This document shows, piece by piece, positions 1-7,247 of a DNA stretch of 32,510 nt. Source of the DNA: Deltaproteobacteria bacterium (GTDB lineage: Bacteria; Desulfobacterota; Binatia; UBA12015); the NCBI GenBank assembly GCA_029262355.1, contig JAJCZO010000094.1, positions 71,212-103,721 of the forward strand, written 5' to 3'. Made by a program: the position numbers and the translations under genes. Positions within the stretch are counted from its first letter, which is position 1. Each line of letters opens with the position of its first letter. The notes beneath the pieces are model-generated. The model had not been told where the DNA came from, did not search any database, and saw only the letters and a list, made by a program, of their open reading frames with translations.

Positions 1-386
1 TCGAGCGCGCCGAACGGCGGCCCGTTGCGCAACTCGAGGAGCCCCTCGTAGATCGGCCGACTCTGACCCATCCGAAGCGAGAACGACACGACCTCGGGTT
101 GGATCTCCTCGTGGGCAGCGCGTAGCTCTTCGCTGTTGCGCACTCCCATCAGATGGCCGACGACACCCCACGCTCGACTAAGCCGCTCACCGATCTCTTC
201 GAGCGGTTCGATCGTGCTCTCCCAGGTGCTCGTCGCGCCCCTCTCGACTCGTTCGAGCTCATCGCTCAGCTCGGCGAGAAGCGCACGCACTGCCGGAACG
301 ACGTGCTCGGCCTCGATCGCTTCAAAGGGCGGCAGTCCTTCAGAAAAAAGGAGCGGATTGGCGGGCGGGCTCTGGTTGGCGTGCAC
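1..386 (-). CDS. prlC: Oligopeptidase A (M3 family metallopeptidase), N-terminal part, cut by window edge
   Basis: The minus strand reads through without a stop from a GTG at 386 to the window edge. The protein begins VHANQSPPANPLLFSEGLPP and continues with FEAIEAEHVVPAVRALLAEL, TWESTIEPLEEIGERLSRAW and VVGHLMGVRNSEELRAA. This follows the N-terminal pattern of E. coli oligopeptidase A (NPLL..LPPF..I..EHVVPAV, TWE....PL, VSHLN.V.NS.ELR.AYE). GTG was chosen because a GGAG lies 5 bases upstream and no other start codon fits the conserved N-terminus. The family is a cytoplasmic zinc peptidase that degrades short peptides, including cleaved signal peptides. The HExxH catalytic site would lie beyond the window, so activity cannot be judged. 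It sits 100 bases downstream of the peroxiredoxin on the same strand and may be cotranscribed. Confidence 0.82.
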   Translation of the reverse strand, partial: MHANQSPPANPLLFSEGLPPFEAIEAEHVVPAVRALLAELSDELERVERGATSTWESTIEPLEEIGERLSRAWGVVGHLMGVRNSEELRAAHEEIQPEVVSFSLRMGQSRPIYEGLLELRNGPPFGAL

Positions 387-486
387 GAGGACTCCGGTTG
401 GCTGAGAGCCAAAACGACACGCGCGCCGCACCACCCGGCTGTTGCTTGCGGGAGAAGCGACGCGCGCGTCTTGGTTGAGGTTGTGT

Positions 487-1119
487 TCAGCGGGGCTGCT
501 TGACGACTCGGAGGTACGGCTTCTTCGTCTCCCATCCATCGGGGAACTTCTTCTTCGCATCCTCGTCCGACAGAGCCGGAACGATGATCACGTCTTCGCC
601 GTCCTTCCAGTTCACCGGTGTGGCAACCTGGTGGGTGGCGGTGAGCTGCAACGAGTCGACGACGCGTAGGATCTCGTCGAAGTTGCGCCCGGTGCTCGCC
701 GGGTAGGTGAGCATCAACTTCACCGTCTTGTCTGGACCGATCACGAACACCGAGCGCACCGTCAACGTGTTCAACGCCTTCGGGTGAATCATGTCGTAGA
801 GATCGGCAACCTTCCGCTCCGGATCTGCGATCAGCGGATAGTTCGGTGCCTGGCCCTGCGTCTCTTCGATGTCCTTCGACCATTCCTTGTGGGAGTCGGC
901 GGAGTCCACGCTCAGGCCGAGGATCTTGACGCCACGCTTCTCAAACTCCGGCTTGATCTTGGCCATGTAACCAAGCTCGGTGGTGCACACCGGGGTAAAG
1001 TCCTTCGGGTGCGAGAAAAGCACGCACCAACCATCTCCGATCCACTCGTGGAAATTGATGGTCCCTTCGGTCGTTTCCGCCGAAAAGTCCGGCGCCGTAT
1101 CACCCAAACGAATTGCCAT
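487..1119 (-). CDS. 1-Cys peroxiredoxin (Prx6-type)
   Basis: A 210-residue thiol peroxidase that reduces hydrogen peroxide and organic hydroperoxides in the cytoplasm. The peroxidatic motif PxxxTxxC is visible as HPKDFTPVCTTELG, with Pro38, Thr42 and Cys45. The 210-aa length and the long C-terminal half (roughly residues 150-210) match the Prx6/AhpC2 class rather than typical 2-Cys AhpC. There is no resolving Cys in the C-terminal tail; the only other Cys is Cys32 in WCVLF. An ATG start is preceded by GGGAGGA about 9 bases upstream. Function is assigned from family and motif; the reductant partner is not evident from neighbours. It lies between the Cys-rich secreted protein gene and the peptidase gene, all in one orientation. 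Confidence 0.95.
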   Translation of the reverse strand: MAIRLGDTAPDFSAETTEGTINFHEWIGDGWCVLFSHPKDFTPVCTTELGYMAKIKPEFEKRGVKILGLSVDSADSHKEWSKDIEETQGQAPNYPLIADPERKVADLYDMIHPKALNTLTVRSVFVIGPDKTVKLMLTYPASTGRNFDEILRVVDSLQLTATHQVATPVNWKDGEDVIIVPALSDEDAKKKFPDGWETKKPYLRVVKQPR

Positions 1120-1210
1120 GACTGGGGTCCTCCCGTTGAAGGTCCGTCCCTCCGACGGACCATAGGGAGCGACCTATCGGTGCAGGTGCGTCCTGGCAAG
1201 CGCGATCGCA

Positions 1211-1243
1211 GCCGAGAGCACCCCGGAGCGGGGAGCCCTCGGC
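1211..1243 (-). terminator. Hairpin between Cys-rich gene and peroxiredoxin gene
   Basis: Two nested stems are visible: GCCGAG (1211-1216) with CTCGGC (1238-1243), and inside it CCCCG (1221-1225) with CGGGG (1229-1233) around a GAG loop. It lies 14 bases past the stop of the minus-strand Cys-rich gene and would fold on either strand. There is no U-run, so a terminator role is an inference from position and stability only. Confidence 0.35.
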
Positions 1244-1256
1244 CGCGACGCGGGTA

Positions 1257-1895
1257 CTACTCGAAGAGGCTCGGAGACGGCAGAAGGAAGGCCTGGCCTG
1301 CCGAGCCGTACGAACCACCACCTTCACACGCGGAGCGGCATTCCCGGTGCCCAAGCTGGCACCGACGCGCCCCGCCCCGCATCCCGTGGGCACAACCGCG
1401 GAGGCAGACGGCTGCGTCTCGGGCGAGGCCGATCACGCAGCCAGCGCGATCCCGAGCGTCGCGGCAGGCCCGCATCGTCTCGAGCTTCGACAGGACGCAA
1501 CCGGAGACACAGGCGCGGCCCTCCCCGCTGACCTCGTGCAGACAGACCCGGAGCTCTGCCCGGCAGTGGCCGCACTCCTGGGGAGGAGGAGGCTGCTCCT
1601 CACACGCATCGCGGCAACCCTCACGGGCCTCGCGACAGGTGTCCTTGGCATCATGAATCGCCGCGCGGCAGCTACGCTGACACGCCCGCCGTCCGACTCG
1701 GTCCTCCACGTCGCGGCAATCTTCCTTGCAACTCCGGAACGCCGCCTTGGCTGCGTGCACGCAGGTCTTGACCGCGTCCTTGCACGATCCCTTGCACTCT
1801 TCGTCGAAGAAGTTCGCGCGCGCAGGACCCGCAAGTGCGAGCAGCGCAGCGCCCACGACCATCAACCACATCACCCCAACCCGAGAAGACCCCAT
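1257..1895 (-). CDS. Secreted cysteine-rich protein with repeated CxxxC motifs, function unknown
   Basis: 212 residues. The N-terminus has a Sec-type signal peptide: a hydrophobic stretch (VGVMWLMVVGAALLALAG) followed by a probable cleavage after ARA near residue 27. The mature chain holds 22 cysteines, largely as CxxxC pairs (CKGSC, CKEDC, CQRSC, CRDAC, CVSGC, CLRGC, CRSAC) plus one CGHC, set among Ala/Arg/Lys/Glu-rich segments that look helical. That arrangement resembles twin-CxxxC helical hairpins stapled by disulfides, but I recognise no named family. The end is Gly/Ser-rich. The ATG is preceded by GGGAG about 11 bases upstream. Direct repeats lie in the 5' region. Likely periplasmic or extracellular. 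Cysteines could form structural disulfides or bind metal; the sequence does not decide. Confidence 0.75.
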   Translation of the reverse strand: MGSSRVGVMWLMVVGAALLALAGPARANFFDEECKGSCKDAVKTCVHAAKAAFRSCKEDCRDVEDRVGRRACQRSCRAAIHDAKDTCREAREGCRDACEEQPPPPQECGHCRAELRVCLHEVSGEGRACVSGCVLSKLETMRACRDARDRAGCVIGLARDAAVCLRGCAHGMRGGARRCQLGHRECRSACEGGGSYGSAGQAFLLPSPSLFE

Positions 1896-1975
1896 TGCTT
1901 ACTTCACTCCCGTTCAAACGCGGCAGAACCCACTTCTGCGGCTGCCCCCAGGGTGTCCGCGGCAAGGAGCCTAGA

Positions 1976-2019
1976 CAATGCGATCGAGCGTACGAAAGTA
2001 GCCTTTTCAGTGCGATCGA
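1976..2019. repeat. Pair of 12-bp direct repeats upstream of the Cys-rich gene
   Basis: CAATGCGATCGA at 1976-1987 and CAGTGCGATCGA at 2008-2019 differ at one base and start exactly 32 bp apart, about three helical turns. They lie 80-125 bp upstream of the minus-strand Cys-rich gene. The spacing suits a regulator binding two sites on one DNA face. This is only pattern evidence; no known operator was recognised. Confidence 0.35.
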
Positions 2020-2136
2020 TGCTGTTTTCTTGCGAAACCAGGAGGGGGCCGCACCAGGCGCTGAGGAGCACGCAATACTGTGCGCGCTTCCGCTCGCTCA
2101 ACGAGGCAAGTGGAGCGCGCGACGTGCCAAGCTTCT

Positions 2137-2676
2137 TCAGTCTACCTTGCGCTTGACGATGACGTCGACGTGCTGTCTCTCGCCGACGCGAACGAGCGCA
2201 TACGCGACCGCCTCTTTCGCCGACGTGCCGCCGTCGGGCGACCACGCAATCTCCGCGAGCACGAGGTAGTCTCCGGCGGGCAACCACGAGAAGACGAAGC
2301 GTCCATCTCGACCCGCCTTCGTCGTCCACCAGACGCCTTCTGCCTTGCGATCGATCATCTCGTTGTTGCGAATCACCTGCGTCTCGGCCAGCTGCTTCGC
2401 GTAGGCCGTCGCCGGCGTGAGGTGAACCGGCCGCCGCGCGCCAACTACCTCTCCGGTTGGGGTTTCGAGGAATACCCGCCCGGTGATCGCGCTCTCCCCA
2501 CGCTGGCGGTACGGAGCCAGCTCCTCTTCGAGCAGCACGTGCTGCGCTTCGCTCGGGCCCTTGTCCGAGGCACCGTAGACGATTCCCGTGACCGCAGGCG
2601 CGCAGCCGGCCGAAGACAAGAGCAAACAACCACAGAGGGCCAGCGGACCACCGATCGCGAAGCTAGCGTTTCTCAT
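2137..2676 (-). CDS. Lipoprotein with carboxypeptidase-regulatory-like (CarbopepD-type) domain
   Basis: 179 residues from the ATG at 2676; the reading frame is open further upstream, but those codons are low in coding character. The N-terminus is a type II signal sequence: hydrophobic core PLALCGCLLLSS followed by a lipobox-like SAGC, giving an N-terminal lipidated Cys near residue 25. The rest carries a beta-rich region ending in AGRDGRFVFSWLPAGDYLVLAE, which matches the 'G.F.f..lp.G.Y.l' signature of carboxypeptidase-regulatory/DUF4198-like domains. Such domains are usually structural or binding modules on the cell envelope. An AGAGG lies about 9 bases before the ATG. No enzymatic residues are evident, and the role is unknown. 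Confidence 0.75.
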   Translation of the reverse strand: MRNASFAIGGPLALCGCLLLSSAGCAPAVTGIVYGASDKGPSEAQHVLLEEELAPYRQRGESAITGRVFLETPTGEVVGARRPVHLTPATAYAKQLAETQVIRNNEMIDRKAEGVWWTTKAGRDGRFVFSWLPAGDYLVLAEIAWSPDGGTSAKEAVAYALVRVGERQHVDVIVKRKVD

Positions 2677-2819
2677 GACCCTCGACCTCTCGGGGAGTAC
2701 CGGGGCCTTGTCAAGGTCGACGCGCGAGGTGAGGGCCGAGGGGCTCGGCGACAGAGTCGACACACGCGACCTTCCGGGGCGCGAAGGTGGTCCTACGGGA
2801 ATTGGCATCGCCCTTGGCG

Positions 2820-3260
2820 GTGACGTCGCGAACTCCGCCGAGCCGGCACCATGGCGAGCTACTTCGGAAGCACTGCGCCCAGCGGCGTAGCGCGGCTGGG
2901 CGCGAACCTCCCGAAATGCGGGATTGAGAGCCTCGTCGCGCGAGATCGTAGAGTTCCGAATCGAGCTCGTCGCCGACGTCGAGCTCGATATGCTTCCACC
3001 GCGTGGACGATGGCCGCTTGGCCGCGCCGCGCCGTGGCAGCTCAGGTCGGCTCGGACCGCAATGCGGAGAGACAACAAATCCGACGCGCCCGAACAGCGA
3101 GCCTACCCCACCGACGGCAGCGCAAGAACAGCGCAGAAGAGAGCACCGAAGATGCAGATCCGAGAGCCAAGCACAGGTCCCGCGAGCTGAGCCAGCCGCG
3201 GCCGGAGGCGGTCAAGGATTTGGCTGAGGGTGGAGGTTTTCGCCGAGCCCGGCAAAGGAC
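2820..3260 (-). pseudogene. Possible degenerate membrane-protein gene (frameshifted coding remnants)
   Basis: Between the lipoprotein gene and the sugar operon (about 740 bases, 2677-3413) there is no intact gene. On the minus strand, coding-like pieces with GC-rich third positions follow one another in different frames. They are LSQILDRLRPRLAQLAG then RICIFGALFCAVLALPSVG (hydrophobic, ends at a TAG near 3103), then VGSLFGRVGFVV, then WKHIELDVGDELDSELYDLA, then RDEALNPAFREVRAQPRYAA. Joining them needs at least two frameshifts, near 3105 and near 2940. This could be a decayed small membrane protein or assembly errors. I recognise no family. The plus strand gives only Arg-rich shadow frames. 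Confidence 0.3.
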
Positions 3261-3413
3261 GTGACTCCCCCAGTTTCGAGCAGTCGGCAGAAAGGCCCGC
3301 TTTCCGGCGATTCTTGCCGACCTGACCGCCCGGGAGCGTGGCCGGGTCTTTGCATCCGGTCTCTTTGTGATGCTTCGCCACACCCACGCCCGATCCCAGA
3401 GGTGGTCACCGAG

Positions 3414-4211
3414 ATGACCGCTTCCTACGATCTCGCCTCAGCAACCGCAGTGCTCCTCGCCGGCGGGCTCGGGACGCGCCTGCGCAGCGTGGTCTCGGAC
3501 CGACCCAAGGTTCTGGCTTCGGTCGGCGGTCGGCCTTTCCTCTCCTATCTACTCGATCAGATCCGAACAGCCGGCATCCGTCGCACGATTCTGTGCACCG
3601 GACATCTCGGCGATCAGATCCAGCGACTCTACGGCGAGACGTTTGAGGGGATCGAGCTTGTCTACTCGCACGAGTCCGAGCCTGCTGGGACCGGCGGAGC
3701 ACTGCGGCTCGCGTACGAACACATCCATTGCTCATCGATTCTCGTCATGAACGGCGACTCGTACTGCGCCGCCGATCTGCTCGACCTGTGGGACTGGCAC
3801 CACGTCCACCCCGCGCACATCAGCGTCGTCACTGCGACGGTTCCCGACGCGAGATCGTTCGGTCGGATCGAAACGGATGGCTCCGATCGCGTCGTGCGTT
3901 TTGCGGAGAAGACCTCCGACAGGAGCCCCGGCGCCATCAACGCCGGCATCTATCTGATGCACACCGCGATGATCGGACGGATTGCGAAGGATCGAGCCGT
4001 GTCCTTGGAGCAGGAACTCTTCCCTCGTTGGGTGAGTGCGGGTGGTGTCTTTTCCTACCCCACCGGCGCCTCCGTCATCGATATCGGCACACCCGATCGA
4101 TTCGAGCGCGCCGACCGCTTCGCCCACCGACTTCGGCCCGGCGGTAGCCGCCAGACCGCCATCGATGAAGTCGCCAGCGCGCTGGTCTCGGTTCAGGGAG
4201 GTCCTACATGA
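3414..4211 (+). CDS. Sugar-1-phosphate nucleotidyltransferase (HddC/RmlA-like)
   Basis: 265 residues, nucleotidyl transferase (NTP_transferase) family, which joins an NTP and a sugar-1-phosphate to give an NDP-sugar. The signature LAGGLGTRL lies at residues 15-23 and the following PK at 31-32. The metal-binding Asp is in MNGDSY (Asp115), and AINAGIYLM is the sugar-site segment. The size and pattern match D-glycero-D-manno-heptose-1-phosphate guanylyltransferase (HddC), and an HddA-like kinase lies in the same operon. The nucleotide and sugar cannot be read from sequence alone. The start at 3414 has GAGGTGG about 8 bases upstream, and the alternative upstream start at 3261 lacks coding character. 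It is the first gene of a 13-gene operon and overlaps the next gene by 4 bases (ATGA). Confidence 0.88.
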   Translation: MTASYDLASATAVLLAGGLGTRLRSVVSDRPKVLASVGGRPFLSYLLDQIRTAGIRRTILCTGHLGDQIQRLYGETFEGIELVYSHESEPAGTGGALRLAYEHIHCSSILVMNGDSYCAADLLDLWDWHHVHPAHISVVTATVPDARSFGRIETDGSDRVVRFAEKTSDRSPGAINAGIYLMHTAMIGRIAKDRAVSLEQELFPRWVSAGGVFSYPTGASVIDIGTPDRFERADRFAHRLRPGGSRQTAIDEVASALVSVQGGPT

Positions 4212-5137
4212 CGTTTGCGAATCCGCACGAGCAGCTCTTCTACGAAGCCCTCCGCATCCGCCGAGCCGAAGAGCGCATCATCGAAATCTACCCCACCGAT
4301 CGAATCCAGAGCCCCGTACACCTGTCCATCGGGCAAGAGGCGATCGCCGTTGGGGTCTGTCATCCGCTCCGGATCGAAGACCCTCTGTTCGGATCGTATC
4401 GAAGCCACGCCTTCTTCCTTGCGAAGGGCGGGTCCATGCGAAGCATGTTCGCGGAACTTTACGGCAAGGCCACCGGAGGTTCGGGGGGCAAGGCCGGCTC
4501 GATGCACCTCACCGCACCGGAGGTCGGGTTCATGGGGTCGTCCGCCGTCGTGGCCAGCACGATCCCCAACGCGGTCGGCGCGGCGCTCGCGGCCCAGCGG
4601 CGTGAAACCGGACAGGTCGTCGTAACGGTTTTCGGCGACGGCGCGACCGAAGAAGGCGTCTACCACGAGTCCCTGAACTTCGCGGCGCTGCACCAGCTTC
4701 CCGTCTTGTTTCTGTGTGAGAACAACGGGCTCGCCGTGCACTCCAAGCTCAGTGACCGGCAGGCGTACGGGATCTGCGAGCACGCGGCGACGTACGGCAT
4801 CACCACGCAGCGGTGTCGCGAAGGGTGGGACTTCGTTCGCGTGAACGACCTCGTCGGCCAAGCTGTAGAGGCGATTCGGCGCGGGGACGGGCCTCGCTTC
4901 ATCGAATGTCGGACGTACCGGTACCAGGAGCACGTCGGTATCGGCTGTGATCACGACGTCGGCTACCGCCCCCGCGGTCCGCTCGAAGCCTGGCAAGCGA
5001 ACGACCCTCTTCTCAATGAGCCTGCCCTGGTCGAGGCCTTCGACCCGGCGATTCGCGACGAGATCGACGATGCCGTTCAGTTCGCCGAGAGCAGCCCATG
5101 GCCGGGCCCCGAACAACTACTCGCCGACGTGGCGTAG
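4208..5137 (+). CDS. Thiamine-diphosphate-dependent 2-oxoacid dehydrogenase-type E1 alpha subunit
   Basis: 309 residues, homologous to E1 alpha of pyruvate/acetoin dehydrogenases. The ThDP-binding motif runs from GDG (143-145) to ENN (171-173), and the typical GGKAGSMH segment is at 93-100. The phosphorylation-loop region, usually YR.HGHS, is YRYQEHVG here. E1 alpha/beta pairs decarboxylate a 2-oxoacid and hold the resulting acyl or hydroxyalkyl unit on ThDP. No E2 lipoyl acyltransferase or E3 gene is nearby, so an ordinary dehydrogenase complex is unlikely. The setting in a nucleotide-sugar operon recalls the E1-like pairs of avilamycin-type clusters, which add a two-carbon branch to a sugar; that role here is inference. 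GGGAGG precedes the ATG. Confidence 0.9.
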   Translation: MTFANPHEQLFYEALRIRRAEERIIEIYPTDRIQSPVHLSIGQEAIAVGVCHPLRIEDPLFGSYRSHAFFLAKGGSMRSMFAELYGKATGGSGGKAGSMHLTAPEVGFMGSSAVVASTIPNAVGAALAAQRRETGQVVVTVFGDGATEEGVYHESLNFAALHQLPVLFLCENNGLAVHSKLSDRQAYGICEHAATYGITTQRCREGWDFVRVNDLVGQAVEAIRRGDGPRFIECRTYRYQEHVGIGCDHDVGYRPRGPLEAWQANDPLLNEPALVEAFDPAIRDEIDDAVQFAESSPWPGPEQLLADVA

Positions 5138-5155
5138 CCGAAGAGATCCGAGACC

Positions 5156-6247
5156 ATGGGCGTCGCCTACAAGATCGAAGAAGACCAAGCGCAGACCACG
5201 ACCTACCGTGAGGCGCTCTTTCGCTGCATGCGCGGTGCGCTCGCCGACCATCCCGAAACCTTCATCTTGGGACAGGGGGTCGATGATCACAAAGGCACGT
5301 TCGGCTCCACTGTCGGCCTCGCCGAAGAGTTCGGTGCTGGTCGCGTCATGGACTCGCCGCTCGCCGAAGAGAGCATGACCGGCATCGGCATCGGCGCCGC
5401 CCTCAATGGGCTCTACCCGATCCAGACGCACATCCGTGCCGACTTCGCGCTTCTCGCGATGAATCAGATCGTCAACATGGCGGCCAAGTACAAGTACATG
5501 TTCGGCGGCCGTTTCGAGGTCCCCATGCTCATCCGCATGGTGATCGGACGCAGCTGGGGTCAGGGCGCGCAACACTCGCAGAGCCTGCAATCTCTGTTCG
5601 CCCACGTTCCCGGGCTCACCGTAATCATGCCGGCAACGTCCGACTCCATCCTCGAGACCTATCCGTGGATCATCGAGAACCACCGCGGTCCGGTCATCTC
5701 TCTCGAGCACCGACTTCTTTACGATATCGCCTTCCGTGGCGACGACGCGCGGCCCGAGAACAGCCCCCTGTCCTCGCGCCTCCTTCGACGCGGCAAGGAC
5801 GTGACGATCGTAGCGACGTCGATCATGGTTCTGGAGGCCAAGCGCGCGGCCGAGCACCTCGCCGAGACCGCGGGCATCGAAGCCGAGGTCATCGACCTGC
5901 ATTGCGTCTCCCATCCCGACCGCCAAATGATCCTCGACAGCGTCGCCCGAACCGGGCGCCTCATCGTCGCCGATACGTCGTGGCAGGCGTACGGCGTGGC
6001 GGCAGAGATCTCACGCATCGTCTGTGAGCACGATCCGAGCATCCTACGCGCCCCGATCGCGACGCTCGGCATGGCGCCAGCTCCGTGTCCGACCGCCAAG
6101 ACTCTCGAAGACCTCTACTACCCGACGCTGCGAAGCCTCGCCGACACCGCAGCACGAATGGTCGTCGGCGAAGAGGATCACGGCGTGACGCTGCCCGAAG
6201 AAGCGTCGATGGCCGACGTCTACAAGCGCTTCAAGGGCCCGTTCTGA
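5156..6247 (+). CDS. Thiamine-diphosphate-dependent 2-oxoacid dehydrogenase-type E1 beta subunit
   Basis: 363 residues, partner of the preceding alpha subunit 18 bases upstream. The conserved beta-subunit pattern is present: DSPLAEESMTGIGIGAALNG contains the ThDP-activating Glu (Glu71). It is followed by QIVNMAAKYKYMFGG and the GAQHSQSLQSLFAHVPG segment, then the transketolase C-terminal domain (roughly residues 215-335). The last 30 residues (GEEDHGVTLPEEASMADVYK and on) extend beyond the usual beta-subunit end. With the alpha subunit it should form an alpha2beta2 enzyme with ThDP at the interface. Substrate unknown; see the alpha subunit for the C2-transfer hypothesis. Confidence 0.9.
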   Translation: MGVAYKIEEDQAQTTTYREALFRCMRGALADHPETFILGQGVDDHKGTFGSTVGLAEEFGAGRVMDSPLAEESMTGIGIGAALNGLYPIQTHIRADFALLAMNQIVNMAAKYKYMFGGRFEVPMLIRMVIGRSWGQGAQHSQSLQSLFAHVPGLTVIMPATSDSILETYPWIIENHRGPVISLEHRLLYDIAFRGDDARPENSPLSSRLLRRGKDVTIVATSIMVLEAKRAAEHLAETAGIEAEVIDLHCVSHPDRQMILDSVARTGRLIVADTSWQAYGVAAEISRIVCEHDPSILRAPIATLGMAPAPCPTAKTLEDLYYPTLRSLADTAARMVVGEEDHGVTLPEEASMADVYKRFKGPF

Positions 6248-6263
6248 GAGAAGGAAGACTCGC

Positions 6264-7247
6264 ATGCGAATCCTCATCACCGGCATCACCGGCATGGTCG
6301 GCAGTCATCTGGCCGAGTACGTGCTGCGAGAACATCCCACCGTGGAGGTGCACGGGCTCACGCGTTGGCGGAGCCCGCACGATAACATCCGCGGGTTCGC
6401 CCATCGCGTCCGGCTGCACGACGCGGAGCTCCGCGATCTGCACTCGATGATCCGTCTCATGGACACGGTTCAGCCAGATTGGATCTTCCATCTCGCTGCC
6501 CAGTCCTACGTTTCGACGAGCTTCGTCGCGCCGGCCGACACGCTGCACACCAACGTCATCGGGACGACGAATCTGCTCGATGCAGTACGGCTCATCGGCA
6601 TCGATCCGAAGATCCACATCTGCAGCTCTTCCGAGGTCTACGGCCAGGTGCTCGAGTCCGAAGTGCCGATCACCGAATCGAACGAGTTTCGGCCCGCGAG
6701 CCCATACGCCGTCTCGAAGACGGGCGAGGACATGATCGCCCAGCAGTACTTCCTCTCGTATGGGATTCAGACCATCCGCACCCGGATGTTCACCCACACC
6801 GGCCCGCGCCGAGGCGACGTGTTCGCGGAGAGCGCATTCGCCAAGCAGATCGCCGAGATCGAAGCGGGGGTGCGCGAAGGCCCCCTGCGCGTCGGGAACC
6901 TCGACAGTGTTCGCACCTTCGCCGACGTCCGCGACGCGGTTCGCGCATACTGGCTTCTCCTGGAGAAGTGCCCAGGCGGCGAGGTGTACAACATCGGCGG
7001 AAACCGAACGATGCTCGTTGGCGAGATGCTCGATCTTCTCAAGGGGATGTCGAGCACGAAGATCGAGCATGAGGTCGATCCGGCACTCGTGCGGCCGTCG
7101 GACGTCACGCTGCAGATCCCCGACATCAGTAAGTTCCAGAACGTCACCGGATGGGAACCCGAGATCCCGCTCGAGACGACGCTGGCCGACCTTCTAAACT
7201 ACCAACGCGAGAGAATCGCCGACATGCAAGCGCAGGCGGCGGCATGA
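6264..7247 (+). CDS. NAD(P)-dependent SDR, GDP-mannose 4,6-dehydratase/RMD-like
   Basis: 327 residues, extended short-chain dehydrogenase. The Rossmann motif GITGMVG is at residues 7-13. SSSEVYG (121-127) supplies the Ser/Glu pair seen in GDP-mannose dehydratases, and YAVSK gives the canonical catalytic Tyr148 and Lys152. The C-terminal part (RTFADVRDAVRAYWLLLEK, then GGEVYNIGG) is like GDP-4-keto-6-deoxymannose reductases and dehydratases. Probable role: 4,6-dehydration or 4-keto reduction of an NDP-sugar, plausibly a GDP-sugar given the HddC/HddA-like partners. AGAAGGAAG sits about 6 bases before the ATG. The gene overlaps the next by 4 bases. Confidence 0.88.
   Translation: MRILITGITGMVGSHLAEYVLREHPTVEVHGLTRWRSPHDNIRGFAHRVRLHDAELRDLHSMIRLMDTVQPDWIFHLAAQSYVSTSFVAPADTLHTNVIGTTNLLDAVRLIGIDPKIHICSSSEVYGQVLESEVPITESNEFRPASPYAVSKTGEDMIAQQYFLSYGIQTIRTRMFTHTGPRRGDVFAESAFAKQIAEIEAGVREGPLRVGNLDSVRTFADVRDAVRAYWLLLEKCPGGEVYNIGGNRTMLVGEMLDLLKGMSSTKIEHEVDPALVRPSDVTLQIPDISKFQNVTGWEPEIPLETTLADLLNYQRERIADMQAQAAA

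Noticed and set aside
1347..2823. Long plus-strand open frames opposite the Cys-rich and lipoprotein genes
   Set aside because: They are Arg/Ala/Pro-rich antisense shadows of well-supported minus-strand genes, with no start signals or family resemblance.
3261..3413. Upstream start for the nucleotidyltransferase at 3261
   Set aside because: The added 51 residues lack the family N-terminus and coding bias, and GAGGTGG is well placed for ATG 3414.
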